Positions 13,266 through 26,401 are shown, counted from the stretch's first letter. The stretch: DNA of 64,000 nt from Azadirachta indica (GCA_022749755.1 CM040441.1:9966890-10030889); one strand, 5' to 3'. The notes: a model not told the origin generated them from the sequence alone. Made by a program: numbers and translations.

Positions 13266-14350
13266 TATGCCAAAAACTTGCAACCAAAATGGACCGATTT
13301 GAGTAATTGTCGCTAGCTGCCAAACCAAAAAGAAAAAAAGACACATTATATTAGCATGCAGAATTTCACATATGAAGTGCTTTCATAATATCTTACCAAT
13401 CATCATAATATTGAAATACAATTGAATTAACGATCAATGACACAAATAGGGAACCAATGATTTTGGTGGTTGGGGTTTGATCTAAAACTTGAATGTTGCT
13501 CTTATAATATTGAGATATCAAATGATACAACTGTTCAATAAAACGAATGGGAAATCATGGTTTTGTAGGTTGGTAATTTATTACTTTGAAGCTTGAATGT
13601 AGCTAACCTGTTGCTTCTCTACCTCTCTTGTTATAATGTCACAATGTTCATTAATTTTAGCTCATATTGATAAACTTAATGTTTGCCGCAAATTCTTTTA
13701 TGCTGAGTTATTGCTTACTTTCTGGAGGAATAGCAAGTCATTTGGTATTTTGCATGTTGCATTTGCTGTCTTATTAATTGTATGCAATTTTTGTTGACTT
13801 TCCCTTTATTGTCAATGGTTGACAATGTAATATGTTTCTTGCTTATGTTAGTATTTGATCTCTAGTCCAATATCAATTGTGACGCAGGTAGCAGTAGTCA
13901 AAGATGGTAAGTTGATTGATTAACCATTGTAGAATCGTCATAGGACAAGGATTCAAGTTGCATATACATGGTCCTCTCCTCTGGGCCAGGAATGTTGTTG
14001 TACCAAAAGTTTGAACCCTTTCTGTAAACAAGGATCTGTTTTCCTTGCTCAGGGTTCATTACAAATGTTGTATCAAATGTAATTTTTCTTCACATAAAAT
14101 ATTTCTTTTTGTTCTCTTATTTTTTGATAATAATTCATACGGAAACTGTATTCATTGATGCAAATATTAAACTTGTTAGACTTTTTTCTCTTTTTTTTTT
14201 TCTTTTTGTTTGAGAACTTTTGAAGGTTGGAAAAGTCGAGATGTGTAATGCAGCAAGTTGAATAGCTGGATGACGGGTGGCCTAACATAGAACAGGTTGT
14301 CTGAAAGCTTGCCTCTTCCGTTGTTATGTTGTGGTCCAAAGCACACACTG

Positions 14351-14404
14351 TGCTTGATTCTTACTCTTTGCTTGATTCTTACTCTTTGCTTGATTCTTAC
14401 TCCA
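14351..14404 (+). repeat. 18-bp direct repeat, three copies
   Basis: Three head-to-tail copies of TGCTTGATTCTTACTCTT; the last copy ends CCA instead of CTT. It lies just downstream of the likely ASHH3 3' end. Confidence 0.9.
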
Positions 14405-15308
14405 AGGATCTCACTGGGGATCTAAGAGTACTCAAGTAAACTCCAGCCTTCTTTTCTTATTTATTTTTAGTTTTTTATCTATAGGGTCATGTTAATGTAC
14501 CTTATTGCAATTTTTACTTATGTGAATGAGACAATATTCATTTGGGTCTCTGAGTTTTTACGACTTTTTAGACAAGTACATAATTTGTCTATTGTAAGGT
14601 GCTATCCATGTCAAATCTCTAATGCTATTTTATGTTATGGTGTAATATTATTTGGGTCCTTGGGCTTTTATGATTTAAGATAGTAAAATTTGAGATGTCG
14701 GTTAAAATGTGTAGAAATTTTGGTAAATGAGCAGAATTTTCATTGGTAATCATAGTTCAGTTTTAATTTTTTTAAATGATTATTTTAAAAATGATTAATT
14801 AAAATTTTTTGGAATAAATATATTTTTACTTGAAATTATATTTTGTACTCAAAAATACATGTTAAAATAGCAGTATTTTCATATAAAAAAAAATTTGAGT
14901 TTGGTTATCTTTTAAATAATTTTGAACTGTGACCGTTTAAAAAACTTGGGATTAAGAGTGATTACTCGCGTTAGTTATATTAAATAATTCAGTTTTCATT
15001 TATTATTTTTGTATAATATTGTATGTATTACCGGTGGTTGCATACTTACATTGTAATGTTATTTTGATATTTTTGAATTTTAAGGAGGGAGAATATTTAT
15101 TACTTTTTTACTTTTTTAATTAATGTTATGTTATTTTTTTGTATTTCTTTTAATATTTTTTTTTAATTTTAATTTTAATTTTTAATATTTTTAATTTTAT
15201 TATTTTATAAATTAATTAAACTTAAATGTAAAATAAAAAAAATTAAAAAATAATAAAATATTAAAAAAATATAAAGGGTAACAGGATATTGACTTAAAAA
15301 AATACATA

Positions 15309-15500
15309 GGCCGCCTCCCGTTTAAGAATTTAAACTAATAATAACGTGCGGCGTAGTGGAGTGGGATTCGGAGTGTTGGTGAAACGATTAAATCGGCGAG
15401 GAGAAGGAACGGGGTTGGCATGGTGGGTCCCACTCACCAACCCCACCAAATGCCAAGCCAAGTCTGCGTTTTTCTCTGATGGTTGAGAGTATATTTGGAA
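15309..15500. other. GC-rich island with a hairpin
   Basis: In a very AT-rich interval this stretch of roughly 190 bp is markedly GC-rich. At 15415-15456, TTGGCA plus TGGTGGG pairs with CCCACCA plus TGCCAA around a 14-nt loop, with a 2-nt bulge. No coding frame is convincing. It could be a remnant of a promoter, exon or mobile element end. Confidence 0.4.
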
Positions 15501-16550
15501 TGGACAGCGACTATTTGGTATTATTAGAATTTCCATTTCCTATTCTAAATGTATTCTTCCGTATTTTATTGACTAAAGTCCTAACATTTTGAAAATATGA
15601 AAAACATTTGAATAAAATCTGAAAATTCATGAAATATTTGCTAATTTAAAGTAAAACCTATGTTTTCATTAAAATTAGAATGAAAATTTAAACATTATAT
15701 TTATATAATATTTATAAGTTAGAATGACATAAAACTATGAATACTCAATAGATTTGTCTTAGTAATGAAGGTAAAATTATTGACTTCTCTAACCAAATAT
15801 TTAAATACAAGTTGATGATTATGAGTCCAAAAAATACTTATTATAGACTATTACTTCTCTTTAAACAAGTTTCAACATTAACAAAATGATTTTATCCAAA
15901 AATTTTCAAATTTATAGAAGTCTAATTTATTTAATGATATTTCAACAAACCAAAGTCACCTTCAAAAGCAAAATTGTACTTTATACAAATAATTTTTTTC
16001 TATCACGATAATGGACTAATCACCTTTAAATCCAATATATGAAAATTAAATTTTAATAGAACTAATACAAATGAGTATGTATTGTAATAAAATTAATAAA
16101 AATAGATATATTCAATTCCAAGTAGCATATAACAAAAATAATATTGTAATAAAATTAATACAAATAAGCATGTTCAACCGTAACAATACTATAACAAAAC
16201 CAATACAAAAAAGTATACTATATTAAAAAAATTATATGATACTATTATATACACGAATTCTTATACAAATTCATTCATGCAAATCGATGTTATAGAGTTA
16301 TATTATTGTCATATATTTTATATTTTAAAAAGATAAAAAAAATATAAATTGTATAAAATATATTACAACAATGTAACCCGGCTATGCTAATTTATACAAA
16401 TAGAAGTTGTATTGATAATACTATTAAGAAATTTATATTTTTTTTAATAATAATAAAAAAAAAAGGTTACGTAGGAATGATTTCCTCGGCTCCAGTAATC
16501 GTGGTTGTTGGTGCGCTGAAAAGCATATAAAATAGGAAACAAGTGTTTAC

Positions 16551-16707
16551 TGCTTGCTTCCAATCTCACCTCGCACTCTCCCTTTCATTTTCATTTCCAT
16601 TTCCACTAAATCTCCAGATCTGAATTTCGAATCCGATCGGGGAGGGAGTGTTGGTGGCGGTAGTGACTGTTCAAAGCGGCGGTTTCGCTGTTCAAAACTA
16701 AGCAAAA
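16551..16707 (+). other. Probable MTHFR 5' UTR
   Basis: A CT-rich, more GC-balanced leader precedes the ATG at 16708. The region upstream of about 16500 turns sharply AT-rich. No leader intron signals were evident. Confidence 0.45.
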
Positions 16708-19700
16708 ATGAAGGTGATAGAGAAGATAAGACAGAGTTCAAACTCCGACAGAGTCGTATTTTCCTTCGAATTCTTTCCTCCGAAAACCGAAGATGGAGTC
16801 GACAACCTGTTCGACAGAATGGACAGAATGGTGTCTCATAATCCTTCCTTCTGCGACATCACTTGGGGAGCCGGCGGTTCTACTGCTGATCTGACGCTTG
16901 ATATTGCAAACAAGATGCAGAACATCATCTGCGTCGAGACTATGATGCATCTCACTTGTACTAACATGCCTGTTGAAAAGATCGATCATGCTCTTCAAAC
17001 TGTCAAGTCTAATGGCATTCAGAATGTTCTCGCTCTTCGTGGTGATCCTCCTCATGGTCAGGATAAGTTCGTTCAGATCGAGGGTGGCTTCGCCTGTGCC
17101 CTTGACCTTGTATGTACATTTTCCTTCTGTTATTGAAAAACTAAATTTTTCTTACTTCTTTTATATAATGGACTATTTGTACAATTGAATATGTTGATTT
17201 AAATACTGAAACTTAGTTTAATTCAAGCTTTATTTGTCATAAGCCCGTAAACTAGGAAGAGTTGTATCAAGGGAGTTTGTGATGTAGGACAAAAAATTAG
17301 AAGTAAAATAGTTCAGTGATTTTTACTTGTAAGTCTGATTTGGGTTTCTTAGTTTAGGTAAGGTTTAGTATAATAATTTCTTATTTGAGTCATAGTTTAG
17401 GTTTATGAGAAATTATTTTTTACGTAGACAAGGTATATTACTACTATAAATTAGATTTGCTATTCATTAGTTACATAGATAATCAATAATATTTTCAGTT
17501 AAAGTTCCTTTGGGATTTATAGTTATTGTGGATTTGACAAATTTTTCTTAATGAGAATCATATTTCTTGTGGATTTAAGATGTTTGCTAAAACAACATTT
17601 AGTTTTACTTCCGCATTACCTAAGTTTGCTTCTATTTATGCCGTATTGAAATCAGCAATAGGTTCCTAGTAATGGTTTATGTATTAATGAGTATTTTTGT
17701 GAGTGAGTGTTGTTGCAGGTAAAACATATCAAGTCAACTTATGGTGACTACTTCGGCATCACTGTTGCTGGTTACCCAGGTGATATTTTTATTTATTTCT
17801 GTTCTAGTAGTAAGTTTTAGTCATAAATGAATACTTTTTTTTTTTTGGTTTCAGTAGTAGTAATCTTATTTGTCTTTGTGCTCAGAGGCACACCCAGATG
17901 TCATTGGGCCTGATGGCGTGGCCTCCGACGAAGCATATAAAAGTGATCTCCTTTATCTCAAGAAAAAGGTATCACCATCCATGCCTTGCAGCATATGCTT
18001 ATCTCTTGTAAAATTCTTTAAATCCTAGTTACTAGCTGTCCAAATTAGACATTGATGATTTATATTGTTTATCGATAATACTCTAGTGGATGGATTGTGC
18101 TGATGGTCATCTTATTTTATAGGTGGATGCTGGTGCCGATCTAATTATCAGTCAATTATTCTATGATACCGATATCTTTCTCAAGTTTGTGAATGACTGT
18201 CGCCAAATTGGAATAAATTGCCCCATTGTTCCTGGAATTATGCCCATTAATAACTATAAGGGCTTCTTGCGTATGACTGGTTTTTGCAAGACAAAGGTAC
18301 GCTATGTCCTGCATATCACCTCTTCGAGACAAATATGGTCTCATAAGTATTGTTACGTTTCTTTCTCCTTTTTATCTTTTCATGTGTTCCATGATATATA
18401 ATCTATCAATTTTCTGGTTGATGACGTCTTAGGTATTATCATACAACAAATTGCTAATTAAACCTATTTTCAAAGAGATGTATAATTTAATGTTTGTATA
18501 TTATATATCAATTTCTCGTATCCTTTTTCATCTAATAGTCCTATTCTTAGTGCGTAGACTGAGAAAAGTAGGTGGCTAATTGAGAACAATGTATATTGAC
18601 ATGCCAATGTTAATACAGACGAGTTTTCTTTTTGTATATATATACTTCTTTATGCCGACTCGTTCTCCCCTTATCCCAATTACTTATTAAAGGAAAGGCC
18701 TATGGATGACCTAGAGATAGGTTGGGTCACCCTAAAAAAAGTCTTTTGCTGAATATGGAGTGTTAAGGAGTGAGTGTGCTAGTTGAATCGAGCCGCCATT
18801 AAGGGTCTGAAGTCTAGAGTGGTTGAACCAGAAGGAGAGAAGTACGTTTGTTTGTTCACCTTGTATATATATATATATACACAGAGCATTTTTTCTCGCA
18901 CTTCATCATTAAGTACTGTGCTTAGTAAAGACTCAGCCTTTATCTCTGTGTATTTTCTGGATAGCATGTCCCGGAATTTGGTGGTTCTCCCATTTATATT
19001 GACATTTTGTTGGCTTTGATGGCTAATTGTAGATACCAGCTGAGATTACTTCTGCCTTGGAGCCTATCAAGGACAATGAAGAAGCTGTTAAAGCCTATGG
19101 AATTCACCTTGGAACAGAAATGTGCAAGAAAATTTTAGCTCATGGGATTAAGACGTTGCATCTTTATACACTGAACATGGAGAAATCAGCATTAGCTATA
19201 TTAATGGTTATTTACTCATCCTTTTGGTATTCGGATAGTGTTGTTTGTAATTAGTATTTATCACCAAGTATTGTCCTTCCTAACAATGGTCTTTTATATG
19301 CAGAATCTTGGATTGATCGAAGAGTCCAAAATTTACAGATCCTTACCCTGGAGGCGCCCTACAAATGTTTTCCGTGTTAAGGAAGATGTTCGTCCCATAT
19401 TTTGGTATGAAATATTTCTGAAACTGCAATATTTGGGCTGGAATGCACTTAATAGTATTTGGTGCAGTGTGTGGGTTATAACATGACAATTGATAATTTT
19501 TAAAATATCTTATTTTCTTGTTTATGATTGTAGGGCTAATCGTCCAAAGAGCTACATAACAAGGACAATAGGTTGGGACCAGTATCCACGTGGAAGATGG
19601 GGTGATTCTCGTAATCCATCATATGGTGCATTAAGTGACTATCAGGTACATTTGACCGCAGAATTTCTTCTTCTGTCTTTTCAATTCTTATGATAAATTT

Positions 19701-21590
19701 CAAAAACTTTCAATGGTGTCAGAAGCCATGATCAAATCATATGTAAAATCGATGTTGCAGCACATTCACGTTATTTCGTTTGTTTGTGTTTCTGAATTCT
19801 TTTTTCATGTAGTCATGTTAGTTTTCTGTATGGATCGATTTTATGAGTGTGTGAACATCAATGTTTTCTTGTAAGCACAGAAAATGGGATCAAAAGGAAA
19901 GTTACTTACAAAATGAGAGAGGTGATTCCTAGTAAAGGCAAGGCTGTCTTTAATGGTCTGATTGAAGTGTATGAGTTCTACTTTCTAACGTGCCATTTTA
20001 GTCTTAATAAAATGCATATTATGATAAAAACAATAAGTGATCTCTCATAAGAAGGCATTAATATTAATCCTATCGTAGATGTTTTTGAAGTGGATGCTTG
20101 GGGAAATGCTCTAATCAGTGTTAACATCTGTGAGGTTTGGTTACCAAAAATAAAATTTGTCTACGTACTGTGGGACTGTTGGAACAGTGGTTGTGTGCCA
20201 TATAACAGCATGAGCAGTTGAATTTAAGTTTATGATCATATAAATGACCTCATTCTTTGTAAATTGGACAGATGTGTAGGTTTGCTTTCTTCAACTTATG
20301 CATTATGCAATTCTTTGTTATCACTTTTCATTTGACATTTCTTTGATTACTCATTCTTTTTATGATGCTTTTGAATTCATTTTGTCACAATCAGTTAATG
20401 CTTAAAACAATTATATCTGTCAAACTCGCAATATGCCATGCATGACCCTGGAGTATTTTCTAAACAGTTCATGCGGCCACGTGCACGTGACAAGAAACTT
20501 CATGAAGAATGGGCTGTCCCATTGAAAAGCAATGAAGATATTTATGAGGTAAAGTTTCCACGATATTTATGCTATTTATTATGTATCATGTTTTTTTCTT
20601 CCTAAATCAAATAATTATAACTTCTAATATGGTTTTGTTGTTGCATATCAGAAATTTAAGCAATATTGCCTTGGGAAGTTGAGAAGTAGTCCTTGGTCAG
20701 AGTTGGATGGGCTTCAGCCAGAGACAAAGATCATAAATGAACATCTTGGAAAGATCAACACGAAGGGTTTCCTCACTATCAATAGCCAACCGGCAGTCAA
20801 TGGTGAAAGATCTGACTCACCATCTGTTGGTAAGTAAAAAATGTGTTTGTTGTGTATCTATCCATGTACAGATCTGATTCAGTTGTTTCTGCTAGTTTTT
20901 GCCATGCAATCAGAGGTTGATTTTATTGAGGTTAACTTTTATTTGCAGTTTATCAGATGTTCCATCTTGTGGAATGCTCTGTTTTGCTATAAGTGGACTT
21001 TAACTTCTACTACCTGTGAAACTCCAACTGGTATTCTTTCTTTCTCAAACCATTTCTGACATCGTGCCTTGTGGATTTGCAGGTTGGGGTGGTCCAGGAG
21101 GATACGTTTATCAGAAAGCATATCTAGAGTTTTTCTGCTCGCCAGAGAAGCTGAATGCACTTGTTGACAAATGCAAAGCTCTTCCATTCATTACCTTCAT
21201 GGCTGTCAACAAAGCAGGAAAATGGATATCCAACGCCAATCAAACTGATGTGAATGCAGTAACTTGGGGGGTCTTCCCGGCAAAGGAGATTATCCAACCC
21301 ACTGTTGTCGATCCTGCCAGCTTCATGGTGTGGAAGGATGAGGCATTTGAAATTTGGTCAAGATCATGGGCTTCCCTGTACTCAGAGGGTGACACATCAA
21401 GAAAACTGCTCGAAGGGGTAAGATTATCTTTTGAAATACGTTATATAGAATCTCTTTTATTCATAGGATTATGTTCACTAACTATAATACCTTGTTACAT
21501 TTGCAGGTGCAGAGCAGCTATTATTTAGTCAGCTTGGTAGACAACGATTACATTAATGGCGATATATTTGCTGTCTTTGCAGATCTCTAA
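16708..21590 (+). CDS. MTHFR: Methylenetetrahydrofolate reductase
   Basis: MTHFR reduces 5,10-methylenetetrahydrofolate to 5-methyltetrahydrofolate, the methyl donor for methionine synthesis. The plant enzymes are cytosolic FAD proteins that use NADH and lack AdoMet inhibition. Eleven exons: 16708-17109, 17719-17779, 17886-17968, 18123-18296, 19033-19206, 19304-19404, 19534-19645, 20468-20548, 20652-20829, 21083-21417, 21507-21590. The sum is 1785 nt, or 594 residues (Arabidopsis about 592). The N-terminal catalytic barrel has [10 protein letters not shown], with the conserved Glu at 21, then [10 protein letters not shown] and [10 protein letters not shown]. The C-terminal regulatory-type domain follows from about residue 330 ([19 protein letters not shown], then [18 protein letters not shown]). 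Splice phases all close. A (TA) run sits in the 18297-19032 intron. The next gene downstream is convergent. Confidence 0.97.
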
Positions 21591-22232
21591 GATAAGCTGT
21601 CTGCTTTATTTGAACTTGTCATCTTATACCCCGCTGAAGCCATTTGAAAGGGCGCCTTTCTCACAAATTCAAAGATAATTCTATTTTCGGTTGAAATGTA
21701 TTGAATATAACCTTATTGATTGTAATAATAAGATAATTGGGATTTTGTTATTTTCCTCTGATGCACGGTTCAAATTACATTAAGTTTTGCGTTTGTCTAT
21801 GGAAAAGCTCGTAGTGTTGCTAGTGACAATATGCAAATCGTTGTATTGTTACTTTGAATGTATTATTACTAATAAGATGATTCATGGATTCTTGATGTCT
21901 CACAAAGGCCTAAGGGAGTTTTCCCCCCTACCTTGTGGGATGTGGATTGCCAAAGAACATTGTATCGTTGTACTGTAAACAGAGGAATTTTAGATAAAAG
22001 AATTTCAAGTACTTTTTGTTCATTCAATTAGGTATTTCTATGGCAGCTTGCATTGGAATCATAGCACGAGGATGTGGGGTATGCTCTTCTGGAATTCTCC
22101 CTCTTCCGCATTTAGATGGTATGTACAAGTGGCAAATACTGAACATAGACAACATTGGCTTGGTTTTGTCTTGTAGTTTTGCGGTAACAACTATTACGAA
22201 ACACAGTTGATAAACTTCTGCTTTCAAGTTAA
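21591..22232 (+). other. MTHFR 3' UTR and downstream spacer
   Basis: The 3' UTR probably ends near 21730-21760, where GT- and AT-rich sequence follows TTGATTGTAATAATAAG. The rest (to 22232) has short unrelated frames and no recognised feature. Confidence 0.45.
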
Positions 22233-22862
22233 AGGATGACAAAATTTTTCACGGGACCCCAAACTCACGGGGATCCACCTCCCACGGAGGAGAATTTAGA
22301 TAAATTTTGGAGAATGGGGTAGGAAACGGGGAGAAATTAATCCCTAATTTATTAATGGGATGGGAATTGATTTACCTCTCTCCATCCCACCCCCACCCAA
22401 TTACTTAATAAAATATAATATAAATATATTATAATTTATAAATTAAATTTTATATATGTAAATATAATTTTATATTATAATTTTTAAAATTATATATTAA
22501 AATTAAATGTAATTAGTAATAAAAAATTATGAAGTCATGAATTAATATTATAAAAAATAGAATATACAAATAAAAAGTAAAAGATTAAAAATTAAAAAGA
22601 CCCTATATTGTATTTCTAATAATATATTAATAATATTTTTATTTAAATTAATTAAATTATTATATTATTAAAATTAATTTATAAAAATAATATAAAATGA
22701 GAATTGATATTGGGATGGGGAACTCATTTCCCGTGTGGGATTCTCCATCCCCATCCCATTAAATTTAGTGGGAAATGGGACAGGGAATGGGGATTAAAAT
22801 AGAAAACGGGATGGGGAATGGGGCATGCCTCCCCACCCCCACCCCGCCCCATTGCCATCCCT
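22233..22862. mobile_element. G/C-rich-ended non-autonomous DNA element (MITE-like)
   Basis: About 630 bp with GGGGATGGG-type sequence at both ends and an almost pure AT core (22400-22700). The left end begins AGGATGACAA. The right end, read in reverse, begins AGGGATGGCAATGGGGCGGG. The two ends therefore share an AGG(G)ATGRCAA-type terminal inverted repeat. Alternating GGGGATGGG runs over about 160 bp at the right end are typical of a widespread plant repeat. No transposase frame is present. Target duplication is unclear. Confidence 0.55.
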
Positions 22863-23321
22863 ATTTCCAGCGTCAAGGCAGCACAGCAGGCCAAGTAACT
22901 GGGTAACTTCGGCAACAAATTGAGGTACTGAATTCTTAATAAGACAGGATTAACTCTGAAAGCAAAAGAGATCACAAAGTAGGACTATCATTAATCAATC
23001 CTTAAAGAAAAACTAAAAGCTTTCCATGCTAAACAAAAGAGGATTTCAAAACTACAACTAATTGCTCCTACTAAACTACATTAAGAAAAACAAGGTATTC
23101 CTGAGGGCGACTCCAAACTTGTCACGAATACATGATCAAAAATGAAATTTGTTATCGTTACTCTCTTCACCTTCTCTATAGGTGTATTCTATAAAACTTC
23201 TAGCCTGGAATTCTACCATACAGTATTCTTTCATTAAACAAAACTGTGGGCAAAATCCAGGTCTAGTTTCACCTGTTTTAAATAAAGATACACCCTTTAA
23301 GGTCTCTAACAGTCAACAAAC

Positions 23322-23471
23322 TTACAAATTAATCGAAATTTCTACAGTTTTGAGCTTCTCTTTCACTAAATCAAATGCAAGAAGTACGGTTTGTTTGTTA
23401 TTATCCAAGACCACCAGTGAATATATTCTGGGAGATCCCTCGCCAGCAATCTTCATGCCTATAATCTTCAT
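23322..23471 (-). other. Unassigned 49-codon open frame with protein-like composition
   Basis: On the minus strand this frame runs from an ATG at 23471 to a TAA at 23322. It encodes a stretch with balanced composition (MKIAGEGSPRIYSLVVLDNN, then KQTVLLAFDLVKEKL), unlike the low-complexity shadow frames nearby. The frame is open further upstream, so it could be the last exon, or an exon remnant, of a minus-strand gene. I do not recognise the family and could not build a longer gene. Confidence 0.25.
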
Positions 23472-23529
23472 CAATATGAGACTAGAGATTTAGTCAAATA
23501 TATATAGCAAATCAAATGGACATAACCAG

Positions 23530-23551
23530 ATATATATATATATATATATAT
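23530..23551. repeat. (AT)n microsatellite
   Basis: Eleven AT dinucleotide units in intergenic DNA. Confidence 0.95.
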
Positions 23552-24996
23552 GTATAATCTGACATATTTGTGTTACCATATGTAACAAAGAATAATGCCG
23601 AAATATCATTTCACATAAATGATTCTATAAAAAAATTCATTTTATGTTACAAAATAAAAAGTATAATATAAAAGTCCTTTTTACATAATGTTAGGGTGAG
23701 TATAGTTCGCTTCAGTTTAAATTTTATTTAAATCAACTAGGACCGAAAATTTTTTAATCTTAATTTTTTGGGACCAAATCAGACCTAATAAACTACAAAA
23801 TAAAATTAAAATCAATTCGATCGCTTCCGGTTTAGTTTTAAGTTTTCAATTTTAAATTTTTTTAATTTTTCAGAATATTTATTTAAAAAAATAGTTTACG
23901 TTGTGATAGGTAAAAATTATAAAATGTCGTTAACTTAATAAAACAACATCATTTTATTTTTGACAAAAAAATTCAAGTAATCATTATTAGTTAAAAAAAA
24001 AAAATTGGTAACACTAGATTTTATAAAAGATGGGAAAATGAGGGTTATTTTTTGAATTAATGTAGTGTTCTAAGTATTATTATTTTAATATATTTTAACG
24101 GAATAAATAAAAAAAAAATATCAGGATTTTAAAGGTATGGCAAGAACATCACTCTATAATATATTTGATTGTCATAAGTAAGTAAGAATGATTCTATCCT
24201 TGTATACAAATGCCTATATACATGTCATTGTGCCTTATATATTCACGATACAATATATAGCTTCACTTAATTTCTCTACCAGAGCTATAAGCAGTCAGAC
24301 ATTAGACATAATCTTCATATGCAAACTGCATGTGTTGATGTGTGCAGAACTGTAGACTGCAGTAGACATACTTCTTCACCACCTCAGAATTGAAGAGGGA
24401 TGAGACCATATATATCTTAATTGAATCTAACACATTCATGATACCATATAGCAGTACGAATAATTCTAAATGAGAACTTATAAATTAGCATGTATATTAC
24501 ACAATATAATAGACAGAAATTGATGTTTCTCACAGAAAGAAATATGTTTAAAATTAGACATTTGAACTCCTATCATCAAAATGAAAAATACAATTTCGCC
24601 CTGGGCAGGTTTGGTGTTAATCAAACTAAGACACCATGAAGCCATGTGATAGCAAAAAAATTGCAGGTGTGAATGGCATGCCTAATTGCTTTAAAACTAC
24701 ATAATGGGTGCCATCATGGTTTTCTTTTTAAACAAGATCACTATGGACAAACAGGACACGCATGATAACACAGGCCGGACCATATTGTCATGACAAAGAT
24801 AAAACACCACATTTATGCATGATGATGAAATAATAACACATGCTTACAAAATGTTTCCTCAGAATTGAAGCATCTGTAATCAATACCACAATTTGTCCCT
24901 CTCAATTTATCTTAGAAAAAAAAATTATATAGCATCCAGGATTTATGGGTACCAAGAAGCCGTACAGAACCAAATAGAATCAAGTGCCCAGTCTGT

Positions 24997-26401
24997 TCAG
25001 GAGATTTTTGCATTCTTCAGAGATCTGCTCTTCACCACTCCAGCAGAAGTCTGCATTAAATGCTCTCCAAGCATAGCAATAAAAGAAGCATCTGTTTTAA
25101 GATGAGGCTGAACCAATTCCCAAATCTTTTTCTTCTGAATCTGCAAAACAATTATACAGAAGAATGATATACTACTCTAAAAGAATCATCCAATATACAC
25201 GAGAATGACAAAAACATTATACACTGATAAACATAAGATAATTCATACTATGGAATGCCATCTAACAGAACATCAGCACTTAAATGTCAAAGTTTTATTA
25301 TTCAATGAAGAAAGCTGCAAGTCCTTTCCAGCACCAAAAACAGTCTCTTGCAGGGAAAAGTAACGTAATTTATTTCTAACATTTACTTTAATAGACAAAA
25401 AGCTGCCTAAAATAAACAGACCAATGCTAGTTGCAATACAGAGACATCTCCCCTGAATCAGCACTGAATTTCCTAATCTATCAACTTGTAATCAGGCACA
25501 CACATTATCCCTTGTAAGATAACTTGTGTCTCTGCTGCTGCGGTACTTAATTTGAAAATCAACGAGTGCATGCCAACAGAGTTCCATTTTATGAACAACG
25601 AAATCTAAGTACATGAATTCACAACTTTCTTCTTCCAATAATATCTAATAACCAAACGATATCTGAACAAGAAAACTCATTCACAATTCAAATGCTTCAG
25701 TTCAAAGAATAGCACAAATAGGTTACCTGATTGGGTGTTGCAGGAGAAGGTTGATTTTCTTTGTCCTCTTCAGACCCAAACCAAATTCTTTCACCAACGA
25801 CTGAATCTTCAGGGGGCTCAAGAAGCTCAACGTTTTCATGCATAACATCAGAAGCAGCCAAAAGCATTCCACTTGACTTAACACCGCGCATGTTCCTCGG
25901 CTTCAGATTAGCAAGTACAACTACTTTCTTGTCCTGTATAAAATCAATAGGTATATATTTCACCAATCCACTACAAATAATTCTAGTCTCAGCCTCACCC
26001 ACATCAACATCTTCCACGTAGAGCGAATCCGCCTCTTCATGTCTCCAAGCTTTAATTATTCTCCCAACCCTTATGTCGAGCAGGTTGGCTGCATCCTTTA
26101 CATTGATATTATTTTCATCCTTAACCTTATCCTTTTCAGTTGATGACAATGGCGCCGGTGATGATGATTCAGTAGTGGTACTGGCGGTTTCCGGGTTTGT
26201 AGTCGGAGGGGTGCAGAATGAGAGAGGATGATGGGACCGAAAGAGAAGCACCCTGCCGGTTTTTGCTATGGTTGATGGGGAGCGCAAAAGCGTAACTCGA
26301 GGATTTCTAAAGCTGACGGAAGAGAACGTGGAAAAGAACGTATGCATGCGTGCACCGCCGCCTTTCAAAATGGTGGCTCCAACCGCCATTGTTGTCGCCA
26401 T
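24997..26401 (-). CDS. Probable plastid tRNA-binding OB-fold protein (EMAP-II/Arc1p-like)
   Basis: Two exons, 26401-25727 and 25140-24997, give 272 residues, matching the Arabidopsis OB-fold protein I recall as At3g59980 (about 273). Residues 1 to about 70 are rich in Ser, Thr, Arg and Pro with few acidic residues, as in a chloroplast transit peptide. A Ser/Pro/Thr-rich linker follows to about 100. The tRNA-binding OB fold (PF01588 type) then runs from about 105 to 215, starting LDIRVGRIIKAW, with IICSGLVKYI and the family motif NLKPRNMRGVKSSGMLL. The C-terminal 48 residues come from exon 2. Such domains bind tRNA in trans and help aminoacyl-tRNA synthetases. Plastid location is inferred from the N-terminus only. 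The neighbour MAP2 is in the same orientation, upstream. Confidence 0.88.

Larger units (their letters stand above)
11916..14060 (+). other. ASHH3 3' UTR with a probable 2-kb intron
   Basis: A strong donor (GAGGA then GTAAGT) begins at 11930, 14 nt after the stop codon. An acceptor (GTGACGCAG) ends at 13887. If used, the 3' UTR is 11916-11929 joined to an exon starting at 13888 and ending near 14060-14100. The intron of about 1.96 kb holds the possible MITE and SINE listed separately. Inferred from splice signals only. Confidence 0.4.
14061..16550. other. Intergenic region between ASHH3 and MTHFR
   Basis: This is about 2.5 kb of extremely AT-rich DNA with no credible gene. It contains an 18-bp direct repeat in three copies (14351-14404) and an isolated GC-rich patch at 15309-15500 with a hairpin; both are listed separately. 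The stretch nearest 16550 is presumably the MTHFR promoter. Confidence 0.6.
22863..24996. other. Intergenic region between MTHFR and the OB-fold gene
   Basis: This AT-rich spacer holds a small unassigned open frame (23322-23471, minus), an (AT) microsatellite at 23530-23551, and a stretch at about 23695-23830 (GGGTGAGTATAGTTCGCTTC) that looks like one end of another short repeat. The part just below 24997 is the 3' flank of the OB-fold gene. No other gene was seen. Confidence 0.55.
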
